Assembly: GCA_913057245.1 (NCBI GenBank)
Contig: CAJXNH010000004.1
Span: 62,001 to 126,000 of the forward strand
Source of the DNA: an uncultured Phaeodactylibacter sp.
GTDB taxonomy: Bacteria > Bacteroidota > Bacteroidia > Chitinophagales > Saprospiraceae
DNA: 64,000 bases
Direction: 5' to 3'
The notes beneath the pieces were generated by a model, which was given only the letters and a program-made list of their open reading frames with translations, ran no database searches and had not been told where the DNA came from. This document shows, piece by piece, positions 11,374-19,738 of this stretch (its first letter is position 1; every line of letters starts with the position of its first letter). The translations under genes and the position numbers were made by a program.

Positions 11374-12855
11374 ATGAGGTACCAACCCTTACCCATTGCG
11401 GCGGCTTACCGCCGGTTTCTGGCACTGAACCAAAAGCTGAGGCGAATGCTGTCAAGCGGCACCTTTAGCGCTCTGAGGTGGGAAAAACAGCAGGCATTCC
11501 TGCACCAGATACGGCAACTGTTCCAAAAGCTCCGCCGGGTTATCCCTCACCGGAAGCTCCGCCACGCACTGGCAGCCTCTACCCTGCTGCTGGGCCTGGA
11601 ACACGCACAAGCGCAGGAGTTTGCAGCCCCGGTACAAAACCCCTTCGGTTTAGAGCTTGGGCAAAACGAAAATAGTTTTTTCCCGATCCCACAGCTGGTA
11701 GACATTGATGGGGACGGAGACTTTGACTTATTTCACCGGACTGGAAATGACGACCTATATGGCAGCAACATCCTTCTTTTTCAGGAAAACATAGGCACAC
11801 CGCAGGAACCCGAGTTCAGTGAAATTGTGGCCAACCCGTTCGGTGTGGGAACCCTTAACGAGGCCACTACCCTTACTTTTGGCGATCTCGACGGAGATGG
11901 GGACCTGGATATGCTGACCGGCCAGTATGATGCGCCATCCTACGGATTTTATTTTACCTACTATGAAAACATAGGGACGCCCACAGCCCCTGCATTTGCA
12001 ACGCCTCAGACGGCCCCCTTTGGACTGAGCGTTCCTGATGACCCGGATTCCACTATTCCTTTTTTGGTGGATATGGATAATGATGGAGATTTGGATCTGC
12101 TGGTTGGTACATACCCCTACACTTATTCCTACCCATATGGAAGTACTACCGGATCTATCGCTTATTTCCCCAATATTGGCACAGCCCAAAACCCGGAATT
12201 CGGTGAGGCACAAATTAATCCGTTTGGGCTGCAGCCTCCGGTAAACGGTTATTTATTCCTGCCTACCGTGGCTGATTTTGACAATGACGGCGACCTCGAT
12301 ATCATCTCCGGTGGTGAGTATTTGTACGAAGGAGACTATTACCAACCCATACTCAATTACTACGAAAATACGGGCACTCCGGAACAGCCTGCCTTCGCCC
12401 CACCGCAAAGCAATGCTTTTGGACTGGTCTCTTCGAACAACAGCTATTTAGTAATCCCTACAGCTGCAGACCTGGATGCAGATGGAGATGTAGACCTACT
12501 GACTTCCAGGTATGAATACGATGAGGCTGGAGGCGGATATGCCAAAATCATCTTTGAATACTTCGAAAACACGGCTATTATTAATGCCGTCAATGCACCG
12601 GCAACAGGCGCTGGCTTCCAGCTCTTCCCCACCGTAGCAAGGGACGAAGTACAGTGGCAGGTGGAAGCCAGTCAAAGTACAGGGCAATTACGGCTCACCG
12701 TTTTTGACCTGAATGGCCGGCAGTTCCGGCAAAAGGAATTGATTGGAAAGGCGGGCACCATACCCATATCAGATTTGCCAAGCGGGCTCTATCAAATGAT
12801 CCTAACTGACGAGACGGGACGACATCTTGGGGTACGCAGAGTCGTGAAACCCTGA
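11374..12855 (+). CDS. FG-GAP/VCBS repeat protein with long leader and T9SS sorting domain
   Basis: The 493-residue protein has five repeats of about 75-80 residues (about 85-400). Each has an NPFGL-type turn, a DxDxDGD(x)D calcium-binding loop (DIDGDGDFD, DLDGDGDLD, DMDNDGDLD, DFDNDGDLD, DLDADGDVD) and a YYENIGTP motif. These are FG-GAP/VCBS propeller blades. A T9SS sorting domain closes the protein (FQLFPTVARDEVQWQV to HLGVRRVVKP). The N terminus is odd: about 55 basic residues, including KLRRVIPHRKLRHALAAS, precede the hydrophobic core and the cleavage-like AQAQ near residue 82, far longer than an ordinary signal peptide. No later ATG gives a better start that keeps the whole leader, and the gene follows the TIGR03032 gene by 29 bases, so the two are probably co-transcribed. 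Confidence 0.85.
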   Translation: MRYQPLPIAAAYRRFLALNQKLRRMLSSGTFSALRWEKQQAFLHQIRQLFQKLRRVIPHRKLRHALAASTLLLGLEHAQAQEFAAPVQNPFGLELGQNENSFFPIPQLVDIDGDGDFDLFHRTGNDDLYGSNILLFQENIGTPQEPEFSEIVANPFGVGTLNEATTLTFGDLDGDGDLDMLTGQYDAPSYGFYFTYYENIGTPTAPAFATPQTAPFGLSVPDDPDSTIPFLVDMDNDGDLDLLVGTYPYTYSYPYGSTTGSIAYFPNIGTAQNPEFGEAQINPFGLQPPVNGYLFLPTVADFDNDGDLDIISGGEYLYEGDYYQPILNYYENTGTPEQPAFAPPQSNAFGLVSSNNSYLVIPTAADLDADGDVDLLTSRYEYDEAGGGYAKIIFEYFENTAIINAVNAPATGAGFQLFPTVARDEVQWQVEASQSTGQLRLTVFDLNGRQFRQKELIGKAGTIPISDLPSGLYQMILTDETGRHLGVRRVVKP

Positions 12856-12886
12856 TTTTAAAGATTACTGAGTGTAATTACCCTTT

Positions 12887-12932
12887 GATTCCCCCTGAGC
12901 CATTTACTATGCAGCTCAGGGGGGATTCATTT
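12887..12932 (+). terminator. Intrinsic terminator after the FG-GAP gene
   Basis: A near-perfect 14-base stem (GATTCCCCCTGAGC at 12887-12900 pairs with 12914-12928) with a 13-base loop is followed by ATTTTC. It ends the TIGR03032/FG-GAP unit before the GH16 gene. Confidence 0.75.
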
Positions 12933-13042
12933 TCCTGGCAGATATGACATAGAATTTTCAAATGCCCGGTGCTGATTCACTAACTTAGAGGAAAAGAGAA
13001 GCTATGGCTGTTTCTCTTCATAAAAAATTATAGCCTCTACGT

Positions 13043-14659
13043 ATGATCCTACGCAATGCTTTTCTGCCTGCACTACTGTTCTTCACTTTTTTAGCTAATG
13101 CCCAAACCACCATTCAGGACGACTTCGAAGGCAACGGCGACATCAGCACCTGGGCGGGCGATGACTGCCAGATCGATACCAGTTTCCCTAATCCCTTCCC
13201 ACAGGGCAGCAATACCTCTGCTACCGTGCTGAGGTACGGTGATACAGGCGGACAGTTTGCCAATGTGCGTTTCGATGCCGACACCCCGTTCGACCTTTCA
13301 TGCGAGCACCTGTTCTCACTTCAAATCTACGTGCCATCCAGCGGGCTGACCGGGAATCAGCCCAATCAAATTTCACTGAAACTGCAGGATGGCAACCTGC
13401 CAGCACCCTGGTCTACCCAAAGCGAGATCATCAAGCCCATCCTAACGGATGAATGGCAAACGGTCACCTTTGACTTTGCGAATGACAATTACATCAACCT
13501 GTCTCCGGATTCCCCCCCACCCACTCAGCGCAATGACTTCAACCGGGTGCTCCTGCAGGTCAACGGAGAAAACAATAACGATCAGGTGGTGGCCTATATT
13601 GATGATTTCCTGTTTGAAGGCACTTCCACCCCCGGGCCGGTTTTCGATCAGCTCATTTGGGCTGATGAGTTTGATGTCGATGGTACTGCAGATGATACCA
13701 AGTGGTTTCACCAAACCCTGCTCCCACTGGGCAACAGCTGGTTTAATGGTGAAATTCAACACTACACGGACCGTTTGGAAAATACCCGGGTGGAAAACGG
13801 CGTACTAAAAATCGAAGCCCGCCGGGAGACCTTCACCGATCAGGGCCATACCAAGGAGTTTACTTCGGCCCGCCTGAATTCCAAGTTCACCTTTCAGTAC
13901 GGCCGGGTGGAAATCCGCGCTAAGCTGCCTACCGGACCCGGTACCTGGCCTGCCCTTTGGATGCTGGGCAAAAACATTGACGAAGATGGCGGCTACTGGG
14001 ATAACGAAGGTTTTGGCACCACGCCCTGGCCCGCCTGCGGAGAAATCGACATCATGGAGCACTGGGGCACCAACCCTGGCTATGTTTCCAGCGCCACGCA
14101 TACGCCCTCCAGCTTTGGGGGCACGGTTAATGTAGGCGGACAAAACCTGCCGACCTACGCCACAGACTTCCATGTGTATTCCCTGGAATGGACCGCTGAG
14201 AAGCTGGTTTTTGCGGTAGATGGCGTGGAGCATTTCACCTACAACCCTACCGATAAAAACCCGGAGACCTGGCCCTTCGATGCCGAGCAGTACCTGTTAT
14301 TTAATGTCGCCATCCTGCCCAGTATTGCGCCTGACTTTAACAGTAGCGCCATGGAAGTGGACTACGTGCGCATCTACCAGGAATCGCCCGTGGCAGTCAC
14401 CTCTACAAAGAAATCAAAAGTGCGCTATTTCCCCAACCCGGTAGAGGACACGCTGACGATTGAGTTGGGCAAAGCAGTAGCTGACCCCGTGCATATCCGA
14501 ATATTTGACAGCAGTGGACGGGCCCTAAAATCTGTTTCTGAAACAGCCAGTCAGGGCACTGTCATGCTCCGGAGCTGGGACCGCCTGCCTTCGGGCACCT
14601 ATCAGGTACAAGTGCAATGGGGGCAAAAGCGGTCTGCTTTTTCTGTAGTAAAGCGATAA
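13043..14659 (+). CDS. GH16 family beta-glucanase (laminarinase type), T9SS cargo
   Basis: The 538-residue enzyme has a signal peptide (ending LANAQ), an N-terminal beta-sandwich of about 170 residues resembling a carbohydrate-binding module, a GH16 domain (about 205-450) and a T9SS sorting domain (YFPNPVEDTLTIEL to KRSAFSVVKR). The catalytic signature EIDIME, with the nucleophile and acid/base Glu at about 334 and 339, is intact. WADEFDVDGT at the domain start and WPALWMLG are also typical. GH16 enzymes of this type cut beta-1,3 or beta-1,3-1,4 glucans such as laminarin; which one cannot be read from sequence. The product should be exported across the outer membrane. Confidence 0.92.
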   Translation: MILRNAFLPALLFFTFLANAQTTIQDDFEGNGDISTWAGDDCQIDTSFPNPFPQGSNTSATVLRYGDTGGQFANVRFDADTPFDLSCEHLFSLQIYVPSSGLTGNQPNQISLKLQDGNLPAPWSTQSEIIKPILTDEWQTVTFDFANDNYINLSPDSPPPTQRNDFNRVLLQVNGENNNDQVVAYIDDFLFEGTSTPGPVFDQLIWADEFDVDGTADDTKWFHQTLLPLGNSWFNGEIQHYTDRLENTRVENGVLKIEARRETFTDQGHTKEFTSARLNSKFTFQYGRVEIRAKLPTGPGTWPALWMLGKNIDEDGGYWDNEGFGTTPWPACGEIDIMEHWGTNPGYVSSATHTPSSFGGTVNVGGQNLPTYATDFHVYSLEWTAEKLVFAVDGVEHFTYNPTDKNPETWPFDAEQYLLFNVAILPSIAPDFNSSAMEVDYVRIYQESPVAVTSTKKSKVRYFPNPVEDTLTIELGKAVADPVHIRIFDSSGRALKSVSETASQGTVMLRSWDRLPSGTYQVQVQWGQKRSAFSVVKR

Positions 14660-14710
14660 CAGCCTCCGGTCAAAGAGATGCCCCAGCTTGTAGAGCGCAA
14701 AGGCAAAAAC

Positions 14711-14743
14711 AAACACCCTGAAGCCGGAAATGACTTCAGGGTG
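14711..14743 (-). terminator. Intrinsic terminator of the DUF4914 gene
   Basis: A perfect 10-base stem (14714-14723 with 14734-14743) and a 10-base loop are followed on the minus strand by TTTGTTTTTG. It lies between convergent genes and could serve the minus-strand gene that ends at 14809. Confidence 0.7.
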
Positions 14744-14808
14744 AATGATGTAATCAACAACAGTTTTTTTAAATCGTAGCTTTGTGTAACCCCGGAGGCA
14801 GTGGGAGA

Positions 14809-16692
14809 TTACCCCTTTTTAAAGAGGCTTTCATAATCCGTCACACTACCGTGGTCCAGGCAGCATTCGATAATTTGTTTACCAAGGGGGCTGAGGCTGT
14901 CTTCCTGGAACTGGGCAAGTGTCTTCTCAAAGAAATCATACAAAATCTTTGCACCCTGGTCATAGGCTTCCTTGCCGACCTCTTCCTGGTACTCCACCTT
15001 GAGCATCCACTTAGGGATTTGGATACGCTCCAGCTTCATTTTATTCATCGCGTACCCCAACAGGCTACAGCGGGAAGGGCTCAGTTGATCCGGCAGGAAT
15101 TCTGCGTTGCCTTTGCGGGCCAGGTACTCCCGGCTAAGCCACTGCGGCATAAAGCTGGTCTTCCAGGCTCCAATGTGCTGGTTGGGCGTAAGGATGTACT
15201 TCACATCAGGTGTATCTACGATTTGCTCCAGCAGCAGATTGGCCTGTTTGACCTTCTTACCCGTAGCGAATGGCCAGTAGCTGCCCACTCCTTCACTGCT
15301 AATCCCCTTGGTCTGAATGATACTTGGGTTGGCGTGGCCACGGGGCGCAACCAATCTCCAAAGCCAGGCCAGGGCAGGCGGTAAAATGTGCATAATGCCC
15401 ACTATGCCGTAATTTGGGTTTTCCTGGGTACAAGGTGGTGTCCGAAGGCCAATGCTCCGGATATCCACCCGCACAGGATCAGAGTATATACCGGGTACGA
15501 TATCCCGTGGCAGAATAACTCTTGGATTAGGGCAAGGGACGCCGGGGGCATCTTGCTTGTGGTCCCAGATCATAGCCCTTCCACCGGGTACGGCCTCGAT
15601 ATTCAGGAAAAGCAGTGGCTTTTCCGGTTTGGCTGTTATTTTTTCCAGCACCATATCGGTACCGTAGTCTTCGATATGGTCTACCCTGATGAACCAGGCG
15701 TCTTCCGCATCTTCCAGCCAAAGCTTGCCGTCATTTTTCTGAAGCTTGGGGTGGCAAAGCGCCATATCGTCAGTGACCGGTTCCAGATCGCAGGTCCGGG
15801 GGAGGTCCAGCATCCGTTTTTCACCAGTCAGTATATTCTTGCCTAACAACAGGCTGCCTTCCGGTGAACGGTGAGGCTGCTGCAGCATCTCACTTTTGCC
15901 GCCACCACTAGCCCCCTCGTGCATGAGCGTGATGACGTTATCGTAAGGCGTCACCACCCGAACGGTAGAGCAGTGCGCGGTCACCCAGCCTTCTTCTTCT
16001 CCCTGCCCGATCAGCATACCGTAAACGCCTTTCTTAGCACTTGGACCGGGGTAGAGGTTGTAGGAAAACATTTCGTATTTGCCCGGCTGACGGTTGTGGA
16101 CCACCACCTGCTTACCTTCAAAGTGGGTATGACGGAAAGGAGGTGCCGTATAAATCACCGCTTCCGGTGAGAAGTCCTCGGGCAATTCCTCCGGGTCAAT
16201 AATACCCTGAAGCAATGCCAGGCCCAAGCCAAAGAAGCCTGCGTTGGCGGGGATAACCGCTACGGCATTATACCCCATACCCGGCTGCCCGGCATGGTAG
16301 TAAAACATTCCTAAATGCTGCGTCTTTAACCAGTCGAAGGTTTCAGCTCTCAAATGATCGAAGGAATGACCGAACCGGCCTTCAAAGGTGGGCTTGTCGG
16401 TAGGAAAGCTATCAGCAATGACCATACAATTAGGGTCGCGTCGGCGCATGTACACTTCGGTATAGTTCGCGGCAATCCCGTTTTTAGTACGGAGCACTTC
16501 GGCTTCCAGGTGACTTCGCCCATCAGGAAGGTCATAACGGACCTCCTGATAATCACTACCTTTCCCGCCTGCTGCCAACTCCACCAGTTCCTCTATATTT
16601 CTTACAACAGTGAAACTTGGTGCGACGGCCATAAGCTCTTGTAGCTCGGTAATATTCCCTACGGTAAATTCAGCTGCAGTTTTGCTAACCAT
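14809..16692 (-). CDS. DUF4914 family protein, PEPCK-like fold
   Basis: The 627-residue cytoplasmic protein has the length and key motif of DUF4914: a P-loop-like HEGASGGGKSEM at about 257-268, matching the kinase loop of phosphoenolpyruvate carboxykinases, to whose clan the family belongs. Other strong segments are FGHSFDHLRAETFDWLKTQ, PPFRHTHFEGKQVVVHNRQPG and RHTHFEG-type metal-site candidates. The substrate and reaction of DUF4914 are not known. It stands alone: convergent with the GH16 gene and divergent from the TPR-AraC gene, with about 250 bases of divergent promoter region. Confidence 0.8.
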   Translation of the reverse strand: MVSKTAAEFTVGNITELQELMAVAPSFTVVRNIEELVELAAGGKGSDYQEVRYDLPDGRSHLEAEVLRTKNGIAANYTEVYMRRRDPNCMVIADSFPTDKPTFEGRFGHSFDHLRAETFDWLKTQHLGMFYYHAGQPGMGYNAVAVIPANAGFFGLGLALLQGIIDPEELPEDFSPEAVIYTAPPFRHTHFEGKQVVVHNRQPGKYEMFSYNLYPGPSAKKGVYGMLIGQGEEEGWVTAHCSTVRVVTPYDNVITLMHEGASGGGKSEMLQQPHRSPEGSLLLGKNILTGEKRMLDLPRTCDLEPVTDDMALCHPKLQKNDGKLWLEDAEDAWFIRVDHIEDYGTDMVLEKITAKPEKPLLFLNIEAVPGGRAMIWDHKQDAPGVPCPNPRVILPRDIVPGIYSDPVRVDIRSIGLRTPPCTQENPNYGIVGIMHILPPALAWLWRLVAPRGHANPSIIQTKGISSEGVGSYWPFATGKKVKQANLLLEQIVDTPDVKYILTPNQHIGAWKTSFMPQWLSREYLARKGNAEFLPDQLSPSRCSLLGYAMNKMKLERIQIPKWMLKVEYQEEVGKEAYDQGAKILYDFFEKTLAQFQEDSLSPLGKQIIECCLDHGSVTDYESLFKKG

Positions 16693-16742
16693 GTCTGTAT
16701 TATGTTTTAGGTTTTAATCTGAGCACAAATTAAGGGAACACT

Positions 16743-16779
16743 ACCCGGCCTGAAAGTAATTATATCATTTCGGCCGGGT
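16743..16779. promoter_or_regulatory. Inverted repeat in a divergent promoter region
   Basis: ACCCGGCC (16743-16750) and GGCCGGGT (16772-16779) form a perfect 8-base inverted repeat around 21 AT-rich bases, 50 bases upstream of the DUF4914 start. It could be an operator or a 5' hairpin; no T-run follows on the minus strand, and only a short one on the plus strand. Confidence 0.4.
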
Positions 16780-16890
16780 GACTTTTGTTATGAGCTAAAA
16801 AAGGTAGTTTACCGTTCGCCTTTATAAGGTTTCCAAGGCAAAAACCTCCTGCCGCCTATTTGATTTACTAACCAACGCCTTATAATTTCA

Positions 16891-16898
16891 TACTTTTG
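16891..16898 (+). promoter_or_regulatory. Candidate -7 box (TAnnTTTG)
   Basis: TACTTTTG lies 45 bases before the start of the TPR-AraC fusion gene and fits the Bacteroidota -7 box. No clear -33 TTG is visible. Confidence 0.4.
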
Positions 16899-16942
16899 TA
16901 ATCAACAATTACTCCTGAAAAATTCCAACACCTGGAACAGCC

Positions 16943-18703
16943 TTGATACGAACAAAGTCCATAGCCGTCCTCCCCTTCGAGAGCCTGACACCTGATCAGG
17001 ATAACACTTACTTCGCCGATGGAATGTCCGAGGAGATCATCCTCGCCCTCAGCCGGGTGGACGGGCTCAAAGTCACCGCCCGCACCTCCAGCTTTGCCTA
17101 CCGCGACCGGAAAACCGATGTCAGGATCATTGGCAACCAACTGGGCGTGGCTACGATCCTCGACGGGAGCATCCGGAAAGCAGGCAATCGCATCCGCATC
17201 CATGCACAGCTCGTACGTACGGACAACGGCTTCCACCTCTGGTCTGAGCGCTTCGACCGGGAACTGACAGATATCTTTGAGCTGCAGGATGAAATCAGCC
17301 TGCTGATTGCCGAGAAAATCCGGGAAAACTACGGGCACCTTGATATTGACGACCACCTGGTGACCACCAAAACGCGGGATATCAAAGCCTATCAGATGTT
17401 CCTGAAAGGCCGCTTTTTTCAACTCCAGTGGAAAAGCGAGGATTTCGAGCGGGCTATACATGCCTACAAACAAAGCATAGCACTTGACCCCGCCTACTAT
17501 CAGCCGTACTTTGGGCTTGTGCAATGCTACGGTATTCTCGGGTCCTGGGGATTTATGAATAAACTGGATGCTCTGACTGCGGCCGATTTCTACCTTACGC
17601 AGGGCATTGCCCTCCAACCGGAATCTACGGAAGCCTATTTTGCGAAAGCGACACAGGCGCTTTGGGTCAATTGGGACCCGCACAGCGCGCTTCAGGCCCT
17701 GCACAAAGGGCTGGTGATCTCGCCTCAGGATACGGAGTCGCTGGAGTCCGCTGCAGAATGCCACACCGCACTCGGGCAGTTTGACCAGGCGCTGGAATAC
17801 ATCAACAAGGCCCTGGAGTACAACCCCCTCTCCCCTAACCACCACTACACCAAAGGCAATATCTACTATTTGCAACAGCAATACGATACCGCCATGCAGT
17901 GGATGGACAAAGCGCTGACCATTGACCTGAACTGGGAACTGGCGATCCGGGCGAAGGCTTGCTGCTATATCCTCAAAGGTCAGCAACAGGAACTGCACAG
18001 CTGGCTCAGCCGCACACCGAAGGGGGACGTCAACAGTAATTTCTTACGGCTCTACGAAGCCATGCATACGAAAACCAGCCTCTCCACTTCCGATTTTGCA
18101 ACCGATACCACCATTTATCTGCCCTGGGCCGTCTACGCTCCCCTGTACACCGGTGACCAAACACAGGCGTTGGCGGCCTTAAAACAAGGTATTCAACAAC
18201 GCAACGGGCAGTACATCAACTTTTGCAATGACCCGCTACTGCGCCCCCTACGTCCGCGAACCGAATTTCAGCAACTGATGCAAAATACCTTCCTTTCAGC
18301 GGCAGGGCGGGTTACCGCTTCTGTTCAAAAAGAAAAAGCCGCCACCAAGCTATCGCCGGAAGAAGCAGGAGACTACAAATCGGCCTTGCAGGGCATCATG
18401 GAAAACGAGCAGGCTTACCTCAGCCCCGAGCTCAACCTGCGGGAACTGGCCGCCCGGATTGACCTCCATCCCAACATATTGTCCTGGTTGCTGAATGAAA
18501 CGCTCGGGCAAAACTTCAACGAGTACATCAACACCTGGCGATTGGGCGCTTTCCAGCAAAAGGCCGTACTGCCGGAATTCAGCCACTACACCATCCTGGG
18601 GCTGGCCTATGATTGCGGATTTAATTCCAAGTCGGTCTTTAATGATTTCTTCAAAAAGTCCACCGGGCAAACCCCAAGTGCCTGGCTCAAGGCCAACCGG
18701 TAA
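16943..18703 (+). CDS. TolB-like/TPR/AraC-HTH fusion regulator
   Basis: The 586-residue protein starts at TTG (16943); I see no ATG upstream in frame. Residues about 5-130 form the FlgO/TolB-like domain found at the front of many class III adenylate cyclase-linked proteins (IAVLPFESLTPDQDNTYFADG, GVATILDGSIRKAGNRIRIHAQL, FDRELTDIFELQDEIS). TPR repeats fill about 145-390. The C-terminal 100 residues are an AraC-type double helix-turn-helix (LNLRELAARIDLHPNILSWLLNETLGQNF, then YTILGLAYDCGFNSKSVFNDFFKKSTGQTPS). There is no transmembrane helix, so it should be a cytoplasmic transcription factor. Its target is unknown; the NmrA-like gene follows 108 bases downstream. Confidence 0.85.
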   Translation: MIRTKSIAVLPFESLTPDQDNTYFADGMSEEIILALSRVDGLKVTARTSSFAYRDRKTDVRIIGNQLGVATILDGSIRKAGNRIRIHAQLVRTDNGFHLWSERFDRELTDIFELQDEISLLIAEKIRENYGHLDIDDHLVTTKTRDIKAYQMFLKGRFFQLQWKSEDFERAIHAYKQSIALDPAYYQPYFGLVQCYGILGSWGFMNKLDALTAADFYLTQGIALQPESTEAYFAKATQALWVNWDPHSALQALHKGLVISPQDTESLESAAECHTALGQFDQALEYINKALEYNPLSPNHHYTKGNIYYLQQQYDTAMQWMDKALTIDLNWELAIRAKACCYILKGQQQELHSWLSRTPKGDVNSNFLRLYEAMHTKTSLSTSDFATDTTIYLPWAVYAPLYTGDQTQALAALKQGIQQRNGQYINFCNDPLLRPLRPRTEFQQLMQNTFLSAAGRVTASVQKEKAATKLSPEEAGDYKSALQGIMENEQAYLSPELNLRELAARIDLHPNILSWLLNETLGQNFNEYINTWRLGAFQQKAVLPEFSHYTILGLAYDCGFNSKSVFNDFFKKSTGQTPSAWLKANR

Positions 18704-18811
18704 ACTGAGCGTCCGAAATTTCATAGGGAGGGCAAGCTTGTACTGATTCTTATTCCCGGACGATCTTCGCGGCCCGGGCCTGCATCTTTGCATAGAATCA
18801 ACAATACTCCT

Positions 18812-19666
18812 ATGAAAAAGATACTGATTGCCGGTGCAACCGGCTACCTTGGCAGGCACCTCATCGCTGAATTGCAGGAACGACAGCTCCCATTCCAGGC
18901 CATAGCCCGAAACCCGCAGAAGCTTGAGCACTTCCAGTTACCTCCTGATACGCTCATCCGGGCGGAAGTTACCCAACCGGACACCCTGCGCGGGCAACTA
19001 AAAGGCATCGACACCTTAATCTCTACCGTGGGTATCACCCGACAGAAAGACGGGCTCACCTATATGGATGTGGACTATCAGGCCAACCTCAATCTGCTGG
19101 AAGAGGCTAAACGGGCAGGCGCTCGTAAGTTCATCTATATCTCCGCCAGCAATGGCCAGCAGATGCGCCACCTCAAAATCATGGCCGCTAAAGAGCGGTT
19201 TGTGGATGCGCTTATGGCTTCCGGGCTGGAGTATCAAATCGTCCGCCCCAATGGGTTCTTCTCAGACATGACAGACTTCCTGGATATGGCGAAGGGCGGG
19301 CGGGTCTACCTGTTTGGGAATGGCAATTGCAAGCTCAACCCCATCCACGGGCGGGACCTCGCTAAAACCATCATCGACGAGATGGGCTCATCTGCTACCG
19401 AGCTGGAAGTAGGCGGCCCGGACATTCTCACCCAAAATGAGATCGCCGTGCTTGCCCTGAAAGCCGTGGGGCATCCGCCGAATATTCTGCACCTGCCCGA
19501 CTGGAACCGCCGTTTGCTCATCTGGCTGATGCGTACGTTCACCTCCTCCAAAACCTACGGGCCCTTTGAATTTTTCCTCACCATGATGGCGCAGGATAAT
19601 GTTGCCCCCCGGTACGGGGTGGAACGCCTGGAGCATTTCTTCAGAAAGGAAGTGGACAAATTATAG
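18812..19666 (+). CDS. NmrA-type atypical short-chain dehydrogenase/reductase
   Basis: The 284-residue product starts at the ATG at 18812 (MKKILIAGATGYLGRH), which places the dinucleotide-binding motif GATGYLG at residues 8-14; an ATG 24 bases earlier is less likely. ISTVGITRQKDG and YISASNGQQM follow the usual Rossmann order, but the Tyr-Lys pair of classical reductases is not evident (NGQQM precedes LKIMAAKERF). This fits the NmrA/HSCARG-like group that senses or uses NAD(P)H. The substrate cannot be told. Confidence 0.8.
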   Translation: MKKILIAGATGYLGRHLIAELQERQLPFQAIARNPQKLEHFQLPPDTLIRAEVTQPDTLRGQLKGIDTLISTVGITRQKDGLTYMDVDYQANLNLLEEAKRAGARKFIYISASNGQQMRHLKIMAAKERFVDALMASGLEYQIVRPNGFFSDMTDFLDMAKGGRVYLFGNGNCKLNPIHGRDLAKTIIDEMGSSATELEVGGPDILTQNEIAVLALKAVGHPPNILHLPDWNRRLLIWLMRTFTSSKTYGPFEFFLTMMAQDNVAPRYGVERLEHFFRKEVDKL

Positions 19667-19690
19667 GAAATCGCTAAGGGATCGAAACGG

Positions 19691-19720
19691 TTGGAACGAA
19701 GTGCTTTTTACTTAGCTTTA
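19691..19720 (+). promoter_or_regulatory. Candidate Bacteroidota promoter
   Basis: TTG (19691-19693) and TAGCTTTA (19713-19720) are separated by 19 bases, which fits the Bacteroidota -33/-7 arrangement. It ends 18 bases before the lipoprotein start at 19739. Confidence 0.5.
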
Positions 19721-19738
19721 CAGCCAAAATCTACTGCT

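Noticed and set aside
16880-17998. Minus-strand frame of 372 codons
   Set aside because: Antisense of the TolB-like/TPR/AraC gene, where motifs on the plus strand are clear.
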